Program-made: the position numbers and the translations under genes
Notes under the pieces: generated by a model
The model's input: only the letters and a program-made list of their open reading frames with translations
Databases searched by the model: none
Told to the model about the DNA's origin: nothing
Assembly: GCF_003049725.1 (NCBI RefSeq)
Contig: NZ_QAGM01000026.1
Coordinates: forward strand, 1 to 38,872
Direction: 5' to 3'
Source: Oceanimonas marisflavi
Lineage (GTDB): Bacteria > Pseudomonadota > Gammaproteobacteria > Enterobacterales > Aeromonadaceae
Length of the DNA stretch: 38,872 nucleotides
In this document: piece by piece, positions 30,244 to 38,872 of the stretch
Layout of the letters: the number at the start of each line of letters is the position of its first letter
Numbering within the stretch: position 1 is the stretch's first letter

Positions 30244-30813
30244 ATGGTGCAACGCTGCGCCTGGGTTAATCAGGACCCGCGCTACATTGATTACCACGAC
30301 CACGAATGGGGCGTGCCCGAGCGCGACGGCCGGGCGCTGTTTGAGAAGCTGTGTCTCGACGGTCAGCAGGCGGGCCTGAGCTGGTTCACCATTCTGTGCA
30401 AGATACCGGCCTACCGTAAAGCTTTTGCCGGGTTTGAGCCGGCCCGGCTGGTGACTTTTACGCCCCAGGATGTGGACCGGCTGATGCAAAATGCCGGTAT
30501 CGTGCGTAACCGGCGCAAAATTGAGTCCATTATCACCAATGCCCGCGCGTATTCGGCGATGGAGGAGGAAGGCATCGACTTCAGCCGATGGCTGTGGGCG
30601 TTCGTGGGCGGTAATCCGGTTATCAACCGCTGGCCCGATGCCGGCTCGGTGCCGGTGACCACGCCCGAGTCCGACGCCATGGCCCGGGCGCTGAAGAAGC
30701 GGGGCTTTGCCTTTGTGGGCAGCACCAGCTGTTACGCCTTTATGCAGGCCACCGGCATGGTGAACGATCATCTGCTGAGCTGTCACTGCCATCCCGACAG
30801 CGTCAGCTGCTGA
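30244..30813 (+). CDS. tag: DNA-3-methyladenine glycosylase I
   Basis: Tag removes 3-methyladenine from alkylated DNA as the first step of base excision repair. The 189-residue protein matches the family: RCAWVNQDPRYIDYHDHEWGVP with the first zinc ligands (Cys near 5, His near 18), FEKLCLDGQQAGLSW, and a C-terminal LSCHCHPD carrying the last two zinc ligands. The ATG at 30244 is preceded by GGGGAGGAGCC, which decides it against an upstream ATG at 30178. Confidence 0.97.
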   Translation: MVQRCAWVNQDPRYIDYHDHEWGVPERDGRALFEKLCLDGQQAGLSWFTILCKIPAYRKAFAGFEPARLVTFTPQDVDRLMQNAGIVRNRRKIESIITNARAYSAMEEEGIDFSRWLWAFVGGNPVINRWPDAGSVPVTTPESDAMARALKKRGFAFVGSTSCYAFMQATGMVNDHLLSCHCHPDSVSC

Positions 30814-30833
30814 CCACAAGTCTCATTCTGAAC

Positions 30834-30863
30834 TTGGTTTATGGCGAAAGGCGAGGCTATATT
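30834..30863 (+). promoter_or_regulatory. Candidate sigma-70 promoter of yiaD
   Basis: TTGGTT (30834-30839), an 18-base spacer and TATATT (30858-30863) lie about 35 bases before the yiaD start, in the gap after tag. Confidence 0.45.
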
Positions 30864-30897
30864 GTCGGTTACTTGTGCTTTTTTAACGGGAATTACC

Positions 30898-31548
30898 ATG
30901 AAGAAGATTTGTCTGGCCGTGGCGGCGGCACTGGCTCTTTCCGCCTGTACCACCAACCCCTACACCGGCGAGCGTCAGGCGTCCAAGGCCGCCATCGGCA
31001 GCGGCATTGGTGCCTTGGCCGGCGCCGTGATCGGCGGCGCGTCCGCCAGCTCCAGCGACCGTGAAAAAGGCATTCTGATCGGTGCCGCCAGCGGCGCGGC
31101 CCTGGGCGGCGGTGTGGGTTACTACATGGACGTGCAGGAAGCCAAGCTGCGGGATCGCATGCAGGGCACCGGTGTCAGCGTGACCCGCAACGGCGATCAG
31201 ATCATTCTCAACATGCCCAGCAACGTCACCTTTGCGGTAGACAGCGCCGATATTTCTCCCAGTTTCTACAACACCCTGAGCGGTGTTGCCATGGTGCTGA
31301 AAGAGTACGACAAGACCTGGGTAAACGTGGTGGGCCACACCGACAACACCGGCTCCGCCAGCTATAACCAGGCGCTGTCCGAGCGTCGCGCCGCCGCCGT
31401 GGGCCAGTTCCTGATCAGCCAGGGGGCCGCCGCCAACCGCTTCAATATTCGCGGTGTGGGTTTCAATCAGCCCATTGCCAGCAATGCCACCGAGCAGGGC
31501 CGCGCCCAGAACCGCCGGGTAGAGATCACCCTGAGCCCCATGGGTTAA
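30898..31548 (+). CDS. yiaD: OmpA-family outer-membrane lipoprotein, YiaD-like
   Basis: A 216-residue outer-membrane lipoprotein. The signal peptide MKKICLAVAAALALSAC ends in the lipobox LSAC with lipid-accepting C17. A glycine-rich segment follows (about 30-75, AIGSGIGALAGAVIGGA and GAASGAALGGGVGYYM), of the glycine-zipper kind. The C-terminal OmpA domain (about 105-216) has VTFAVDSADISP, VVGHTDNTGSASYNQALSERRA and GRAQNRRVEI, which binds peptidoglycan. The start at 30898 gives a proper signal peptide; an earlier in-frame ATG at 30841 does not. Its placement after tag parallels the tag-yiaC-bisC-yiaD region of E. coli. Confidence 0.93.
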   Translation: MKKICLAVAAALALSACTTNPYTGERQASKAAIGSGIGALAGAVIGGASASSSDREKGILIGAASGAALGGGVGYYMDVQEAKLRDRMQGTGVSVTRNGDQIILNMPSNVTFAVDSADISPSFYNTLSGVAMVLKEYDKTWVNVVGHTDNTGSASYNQALSERRAAAVGQFLISQGAAANRFNIRGVGFNQPIASNATEQGRAQNRRVEITLSPMG

Positions 31549-31571
31549 GCGAAGTTAACTGCAAATTGAAT

Positions 31572-31599
31572 AAAAATGCCCGCAAATGCGGGCATTTTT
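31572..31599. terminator. Bidirectional Rho-independent terminator after yiaD
   Basis: AAAAATGCCCGC (31572-31583), loop AAAT and GCGGGCATTTTT (31588-31599) form a symmetric stem with T runs in both directions, suited to convergent yiaD and tusA. Confidence 0.92.
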
Positions 31600-31609
31600 A
31601 TGTGAAAGC

Positions 31610-31699
31610 AGCTGTAAGCTATCAGCCGTAAGCTGTAAGAAAAAGCAACACGGCATAACTGACAGCTTATAGCTGACCGCTTAAGGCTGTCAGTTGTCA
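31610..31699. repeat. AGCTGTAAGCT-type inverted repeat cluster between yiaD and tusA
   Basis: Related units recur in both orientations: AGCTGTAAGCTATC (31610-31623), CAGCCGTAAGCTGTAAG (31623-31639), then inverted GACAGCTTATAGCTGAC (31661-31677) and AAGGCTGTCAG. The first and third agree at 12 of 14 positions when one is complemented. The cluster runs into the tusA stop codon. It looks like a small dispersed genomic repeat. Confidence 0.65.
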
Positions 31700-31942
31700 G
31701 TTCCCTTTTTGGATCAGAAAGCGGTAGGGCAGCTCGTCTGTCTGGCTGGACAGCAGCTGGTGATCCATAAAGCGGCAGAAGCTGGGAATATCGCGGGTAG
31801 TGGACGGATCGTCGGCGGTGATCAGCAGGGTTTCGCCGGCGGCCATGGTGCGCACCTGTTTGCGCACCATCATTACCGGCTCCGGGCAGCGCAGGCCGGT
31901 GGCATCCAGGTGGTGGTGAGCTTCGGAAAGAGAAAGGGTCAT
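31697..31942 (-). CDS. tusA: Sulfur carrier protein TusA
   Basis: TusA passes persulfide sulfur from IscS toward TusBCD and MnmA for 2-thiouridine at tRNA position 34, so it acts on the same tRNA wobble base as MnmE. The 81-residue protein has the [13 protein letters not shown] motif with the sulfur-carrying C19, [14 protein letters not shown], and a C terminus [10 protein letters not shown] like that of E. coli TusA. The ATG at 31942 is chosen; a TTG at 31951 would add MTD, which resembles the E. coli N terminus and is a real alternative. Neither has a clear Shine-Dalgarno sequence. Its 3' end borders a repeat cluster. Confidence 0.95.
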   Translation of the reverse strand: MTLSLSEAHHHLDATGLRCPEPVMMVRKQVRTMAAGETLLITADDPSTTRDIPSFCRFMDHQLLSSQTDELPYRFLIQKGN

Positions 31943-32029
31943 ATCAGTCAATCTGGTAGTAAAAACCCGCCTATCTTAATGCTGCCGAAAAAATGGTCAA
32001 CCTTAAATCGGTAAGGAGACAAGCGAGAG

Positions 32030-32062
32030 GGGTGAGGCGACAATCAGAACTTCGTCTCACCC
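32030..32062. repeat. Inverted repeat between tusA and fadA
   Basis: GGGTGAGGCGA (32030-32040) and TCGTCTCACCC (32052-32062) form an 11-bp stem with one G-T pair. No T run follows in the fadA direction, so it is not a standard terminator. Further CGTCTCACG-like motifs follow to the fadA stop. Confidence 0.5.
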
Positions 32063-32077
32063 TTTACGTCCCGCGTC

Positions 32078-35400
<3,323 letters not shown>

Positions 35401-35458
35401 GTCATTATCTCCTTGAAGTCCCCGACGCGGCGCCCGCAGACGCAGACGTGTGTCATTC

Positions 35459-35487
35459 ACTATGGACAGTAAAAAGGCTCTTTTCAA
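35459..35487 (-). promoter_or_regulatory. Sigma-70 promoter of fadBA
   Basis: On the minus strand TTGAAA (35487-35482), a 17-base spacer and CATAGT (35464-35459) lie about 60 bases before the fadB start. Confidence 0.6.
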
Positions 35488-35492
35488 TGTGA

Positions 35493-35512
35493 TTTAAAAC
35501 GGGTGTTTGAAA
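35493..35512. promoter_or_regulatory. Putative PsrA-like operator at fadBA promoter
   Basis: TTTAAAAC-GGGT-GTTTGAAA is an 8-4-8 inverted repeat with one mismatch, just upstream of the fadBA -35 box. It resembles the PsrA-type CAAAC-N4-GTTTG site that controls fatty-acid degradation in many gammaproteobacteria. The regulator gene is not in this window. Confidence 0.45.
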
Positions 35513-35627
35513 GTGGGCGGGACGACCGCTGTTAACTGGCGGAGGCCGTTTATGGCTGTGTTATCATGGCCGGCCTTGTCAACGAGCCCCGCGAACGGGG
35601 CCGGTGAGATCTGTTCAGGGATGGTTT

Positions 35628-36248
35628 ATGGCGTTTACCCCTTATGCGATTCCGGCGGCCCCCGTGGTGTGGGAGCAGGAAATCAAAAAAAGCCGTTTTA
35701 TCGCCTGTCTGGCACACACGCCTGACGCCGATGCGGCCAAAGCCTTTATTGAGCGGCTGCGGGCCGAATATCCTGATGCACGCCACCATTGCTCTGCTTT
35801 TGTGGCAGGTGCAGCGGATGACTCCCAGGCGCTGGGTTTCAGTGATGACGGCGAACCGTCGGGCACCGCCGGCCGGCCCATGCTGGCCGTGCTGCAGGGC
35901 GCGGGCATCGGTGAAATCACCGCCGTGGTGGTGCGCTACTTTGGCGGCATCAAGCTGGGCACAGGAGGTCTGGTGAGGGCCTATGGCAGTTCGGTGAACG
36001 GCGCCCTGACCGAGCTGACCACCATCGAAAAAGTCATTGAAGGCCGACTGGCGCTGTCTGCTGACTACAGTGATATGGCGCAGCTGGAAAGCCTGCTGGC
36101 ACAACACGGTGCCGGCTGGGAAAGTGTGGACTACGGCGCCGCCGTCAGTGGCGTATTGCGGGTAGACATACGGTTGCTCGATACGCTGGTGCGGCAGATA
36201 AAAGACAGAACCCAGGGAAGGGTGATTGCGCGTCCGATCACCGATTAA
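35628..36248 (+). CDS. yigZ: IMPACT/YigZ family protein
   Basis: A 206-residue UPF0029/IMPACT-family protein, related to the eukaryotic regulator IMPACT; its bacterial role is poorly known. The N-terminal domain has KKSRFIACLAHTPD, HHCSAFVAG, GFSDDGEPSGTAGRPML and VVVRYFGGIKLGTGGLVRAYG, the strongest family signature. The C-terminal ferredoxin-like domain follows (about 140-206). The ATG at 35628 gives the family N terminus; an in-frame earlier start at 35604 is less well placed relative to AGGGA. It precedes trkH by 21 bases, as in E. coli, so these form a unit. Confidence 0.94.
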   Translation: MAFTPYAIPAAPVVWEQEIKKSRFIACLAHTPDADAAKAFIERLRAEYPDARHHCSAFVAGAADDSQALGFSDDGEPSGTAGRPMLAVLQGAGIGEITAVVVRYFGGIKLGTGGLVRAYGSSVNGALTELTTIEKVIEGRLALSADYSDMAQLESLLAQHGAGWESVDYGAAVSGVLRVDIRLLDTLVRQIKDRTQGRVIARPITD

Positions 36249-36269
36249 TACTCGAGCTTTGGAACAAGC

Positions 36270-37727
36270 ATGCATATTCGCACCATTATTCGCATTGTCG
36301 GCATTCTGGTCGCCCTGTTCAGCGTGACCATGCTGGCACCGGCGCTGGTCGCCTACATCTACCGGGATGGCGCCGGTCTCGACTTTTTCAGTGCTTTTGT
36401 ACTCTGCCTGGTACTGGGGCTGGTGCTGTGGTTTCCCAACCGCGCCCATCATAAAGACCTGCGTGCCAAGGAAGGTTTTTTAATTGTGGTGCTGTTCTGG
36501 ACCGTGCTGGGCAGTGTGGGGGCCATTCCGTTTCTGCTCAGTGAAGTGCCGGACATGACGGTGGCCGAGGCGTTTTTTGAATCCTTTTCAGGGCTGACCA
36601 CCACGGGCGCTACCGTGATCAGCGGCCTGGACAATCTGCCCAAGGCGATATTGTTTTACCGGCAGATGCTGCAGTGGCTGGGCGGCATGGGGATTATTGT
36701 GCTGGCGGTAGCGATACTGCCGATTCTGGGCATTGGTGGCATGCAGCTGTTCCGGGCGGAGATCCCCGGCCCGGTCAAGGACAACAAGGTGGCGCCGCGT
36801 ATTGCCGAAACCGCCAAGGCGCTGTGGTATATCTACCTGGTGCTCACCATTGCCTGCGCCCTGTTGCTGTGGCTGGCGGGCATGAACCTGTTCGACGCCA
36901 TCTGCCATTCCTTCTCCACCATCGCCATTGGCGGCTTCTCTACCTACGACGCCAGTGTGGGGTATTTCAACAGCCCGGTGATCAACCTGATTATTGTGGT
37001 ATTTCTGATCATCGCCGGGGTGAATTTCAGCCTGCACTTTGCCGCCTTTTCCAGCCGGGGCATGCGCTTGTCGGTCTACCGGCTGGATCCCGAGCTCAAG
37101 GTGTTTATCGGCGTGCAGCTGGCGCTCACCCTGATCTGCATGTCGGTACTGCTGGCGCACCAGGTTTACAGTGATCCCTGGCGGGCACTGGATCAGGCGC
37201 TGTTTCAGTCGGTGTCCATTGCCACCACCGCCGGCTTCAGCACCACCGGCTTTGCCGAGTGGCCGCTGTTTTTGCCGGTATTGCTGATGTTTGCCTCCTG
37301 TATCGGCGGATGCGCCGGCAGCACCGGTGGCGGCATCAAGGTGGTGCGTATCATGCTGCTCAACCTGCAGGGCATGCGCGAGCTCAAGCGGCTGATCCAC
37401 CCGCGGGCCGTCTATCGAATAAAGCTTGGCAACAAGGCGCTAGCTGATAGAGTGGTTGAAGCGGTCTGGGGCTTCTTTGCCGCCTATGCACTGGTGTTTG
37501 TACTGTGCATGCTGGCGCTGCTGGCCACCGGCATGGATGAACTCACCGCCTTTACTGCCGTGGTGGCTACCCTGAACAACCTGGGCCCGGGCCTGGGTGA
37601 GGTGGCCGCCAACTTCGGCACGACCACCGACGGTGCCAAGTGGATAATGGTGCTGGCCATGCTGTTCGGACGTCTGGAAATATTTACCCTGTTGGTGCTG
37701 TTTACGCCGGCCTTCTGGCGCAGCTGA
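36270..37727 (+). CDS. trkH: Trk potassium uptake protein TrkH
   Basis: TrkH is the inner-membrane K+ channel subunit that works with the NAD-binding regulator TrkA. The 485-residue protein has about ten transmembrane segments and four P-loops with filter glycines: TTTGATV, TIAIGGFSTYDAS, TTAGFSTTGFAEW and NNLGPGLGEV. The length and the start MHIRTIIRIVGILVALFS fit the E. coli protein. It lies between yigZ and hemG, as in E. coli, with only 11 bases before hemG. Confidence 0.97.
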   Translation: MHIRTIIRIVGILVALFSVTMLAPALVAYIYRDGAGLDFFSAFVLCLVLGLVLWFPNRAHHKDLRAKEGFLIVVLFWTVLGSVGAIPFLLSEVPDMTVAEAFFESFSGLTTTGATVISGLDNLPKAILFYRQMLQWLGGMGIIVLAVAILPILGIGGMQLFRAEIPGPVKDNKVAPRIAETAKALWYIYLVLTIACALLLWLAGMNLFDAICHSFSTIAIGGFSTYDASVGYFNSPVINLIIVVFLIIAGVNFSLHFAAFSSRGMRLSVYRLDPELKVFIGVQLALTLICMSVLLAHQVYSDPWRALDQALFQSVSIATTAGFSTTGFAEWPLFLPVLLMFASCIGGCAGSTGGGIKVVRIMLLNLQGMRELKRLIHPRAVYRIKLGNKALADRVVEAVWGFFAAYALVFVLCMLALLATGMDELTAFTAVVATLNNLGPGLGEVAANFGTTTDGAKWIMVLAMLFGRLEIFTLLVLFTPAFWRS

Positions 37728-37738
37728 TTGAGGAGTCT

Positions 37739-38263
37739 ATGGAAAAACTGTTGGTGCTTTATTCATCCCGCAATGGTCAGACCCAAAAGATCATTGAGGC
37801 GATGCGGCCGGAATTCAGTGGTTACGAGGTGGAGCTGGTGGATTTGCACACCAACCCCAAGAAGAACCTGAGCAAGTACGACAAGGTACTGCTGGGGGCT
37901 TCCATTCGTTACGGTCGCTTTCACGACAGCCTGTACACCTTTATCCATACCCACAGTGAGCAGCTGGCGGTGGCCGACTCCGCCTTTTTCTGTGTATGCC
38001 TGACCGCCCGCAAACCGGAAAAGGCGGTGCCGGGCAATAATGCCTATATAAAGAAGTTTCTGGCCCGCTCTCCCTGGCGGCCGCGTACCATAGGCGTCTT
38101 CGCCGGTGCACTGAAGTACAGCGAATACAACTGGTGGCAGACTCGCATTATTCAGCTGATCATGAAAATCACCGGCGGCAGCACGGATACCAGCCAGGAT
38201 CTGGAGTTCACCGACTGGGATAAAGTCAGAGAATTTGCTAAAAAAATCGCCGGCCGGGGCTGA
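37739..38263 (+). CDS. hemG: Menaquinone-dependent protoporphyrinogen IX dehydrogenase HemG
   Basis: HemG oxidises protoporphyrinogen IX to protoporphyrin IX in heme synthesis, passing electrons to the quinone pool. The 174-residue protein is a long-chain flavodoxin: the FMN phosphate loop is LYSSRNGQTQKI (about 7-18), with LLGASIRYGRFH and FFCVCLTARKPEKA in the flavin region and GALKYSEYNWW further on. The start at 37739 follows AGGAG and overlaps no other gene; an earlier in-frame start lies inside trkH. A strong terminator follows, then the rRNA operon. Confidence 0.97.
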   Translation: MEKLLVLYSSRNGQTQKIIEAMRPEFSGYEVELVDLHTNPKKNLSKYDKVLLGASIRYGRFHDSLYTFIHTHSEQLAVADSAFFCVCLTARKPEKAVPGNNAYIKKFLARSPWRPRTIGVFAGALKYSEYNWWQTRIIQLIMKITGGSTDTSQDLEFTDWDKVREFAKKIAGRG

Positions 38264-38285
38264 TCCAGCCTGATAAAAATACAGT

Positions 38286-38330
38286 AAAAAGCGGTTTTGG
38301 TATGTTTTTCATACGAAATCGCTTTTTTTA
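38286..38330 (+). terminator. Rho-independent terminator after hemG
   Basis: AAAAAGCG with GGTATG (38286-38304) pairs with CATAC and CGCTTTTT (38310-38327), a long A/T-capped stem with interior mismatches and a T run after it. It separates hemG from the rRNA operon. Confidence 0.88.
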
Positions 38331-38379
38331 ATAAAAATGTCAAAAAAGCCCTTGCGCAAAAATCGCGGCTCCCTATAAT
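38323..38379 (+). promoter_or_regulatory. rrn P1 promoter with A/T-rich UP-like element
   Basis: TTGCGC (38352-38357), a 16-base spacer and TATAAT (38374-38379), followed by the GCGCC discriminator, have the classic rRNA P1 form, sensitive to ppGpp and initiating NTP. The A/T tract upstream (38323-38347) fits an UP element. Confidence 0.88.
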
Positions 38380-38456
38380 GCGCCCTCACTGACACGGCGG
38401 AACACGCCGACGGTCACAAGGGTTGAAAGCGAACAAAACAAAGTTCACATCAACGC

Positions 38457-38484
38457 TTGACGAACACAACGGAATGCGTAGAAT
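38457..38484 (+). promoter_or_regulatory. rrn P2 promoter
   Basis: TTGACG (38457-38462), a 16-base spacer and TAGAAT (38479-38484) form the second tandem rRNA promoter, about 105 bases after P1. Confidence 0.8.
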
Positions 38485-38494
38485 ATGCCTTCCT

Positions 38495-38528
38495 GATTCG
38501 AAAGAATCGAGCGCTCTTTAACAATTTA
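38495..38528 (+). promoter_or_regulatory. rrn boxB-boxA antitermination signal
   Basis: GATTC-GAAA-GAATC (38495-38508) forms a boxB-type hairpin and CGCTCTTTAACAATTTA (38512-38528) matches boxA, where NusB-NusE bind to let RNA polymerase pass Rho. Confidence 0.88.
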
Positions 38529-38647
38529 TCAAGCAAACTGTGTGGGCACTCGCAGGATGTTGGGAGACAAAAAATATTGTTTTTCAATGTTGTGTGAAGT
38601 GCACTAGTAATAGCAGCAATTCAGATATTCATTGAGCATCAAATCTT

Positions 38648-38872
38648 TAATTGAAGAGTTTGATCATGGCTCAGATTGAACGCTGGCGGCAGGCCTAACA
38701 CATGCAAGTCGAGCGGTAACAGAGAGTAGCTTGCTACTTTGCTGACGAGCGGCGGACGGGTGAGTAATGCTTGGGGATCTGCCCGGTCGAGGGGGATAAC
38801 CGTTGGAAACGACGGCTAATACCGCATACGCCCTACGGGGGAAAGCAGGGGACCTTCGGGCCTTGCGCGATT
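38648..38872 (+). rRNA. rrs: 16S ribosomal RNA, 5' part (truncated by window edge)
   Basis: The first 225 bases of 16S rRNA are present, beginning near TAATTGAAGAGTTTGATC, then the universal forward-primer region TGGCTCAGATTGAACGCTGG, CATGCAAGTCGAGCGGTAAC, the V1 loop and the start of V2. The V1-V2 bases resemble Oceanimonas/Oceanisphaera-type Aeromonadaceae. The exact mature 5' end is inferred by comparison with E. coli. tRNAs, 23S and 5S would lie beyond the window. Confidence 0.98.

Larger units (their letters stand above)
38264..38647 (+). other. rRNA operon leader region
   Basis: This 384-bp gap has no protein gene. It holds, in order, the hemG terminator, UP element, P1, P2, boxB, boxA and the 16S leader that would be processed by RNase III. 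Confidence 0.85.

Overview
The window is chromosomal DNA of a gammaproteobacterium, most probably an Aeromonadaceae relative of the Oceanimonas/Oceanisphaera/Zobellella type. This rests on the partial 16S rRNA at the right end (recalled V1-V2 similarity, not a search), the high GC content, and gene orders shared with E. coli: rpmH-rnpA-yidD-yidC-mnmE, dnaA-dnaN-recF-gyrB, glyQ-glyS, tag/yiaD, and fadBA-yigZ-trkH-hemG-rrs.

Layout. (1) 1-4789 is an accessory segment. It holds the 5' end of an IS5-type transposase cut by the window edge, an orphan frameshifted higA antitoxin gene, a fused archaeo-eukaryotic primase/superfamily 2 helicase of the kind called TOTE conflict-system primase, and a complete darT-darG toxin-antitoxin pair. 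This block lies directly against the 3' end of mnmE (trmE/thdF), whose last 18 bases resemble the attachment site used by SGI1-type islands. (2) 4790-8888 is the conserved mnmE, yidC, yidD, rnpA, rpmH block, all on the minus strand, with a terminator after yidC and two rpmH promoters. (3) 8888-15807, also minus, holds a cystine-type amino-acid ABC transporter operon, a LysR regulator, a CocE/NonD (peptidase S15-like) hydrolase and a BCCT transporter. The hydrolase overlaps the transporter gene, so they probably form one uptake-and-hydrolysis module. (4) 15808-16220 is the dnaA upstream region, with ten GATC sites in 239 bp. (5) 16221-22240 is the plus-strand dnaA-dnaN-recF-gyrB operon, with a perfect parS site inside the end of recF. 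(6) 22263-27006 has the gyrB terminator, a REP-like inverted repeat, ilvD (short type), two small heat-shock genes with a sigma-32 promoter and ROSE-like RNA thermometers, avtA, a second perfect parS site and a small ABM-domain gene. (7) 27108-38263 holds glyQS, tag, yiaD, tusA, fadBA, yigZ, trkH and hemG. (8) 38264-38872 holds the hemG terminator, tandem rrn promoters with boxB/boxA and the first 225 bases of 16S rRNA.

How it works together. Most of the window is origin-proximal housekeeping: replication initiation and topology, RNase P and ribosome biogenesis, membrane insertion, tRNA modification and charging, and ribosomal RNA. The two parS sites mark a ParB-loading, centromere-like zone. 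The least ordinary parts are the defence-like cluster behind mnmE, the BCCT-hydrolase-LysR module, and the non-coding signals (GATC cluster, parS pair, two thermometers, REP and other repeats). No CRISPR array, tRNA gene or integrase was seen. All calls are from reading the sequence; no database search was possible.
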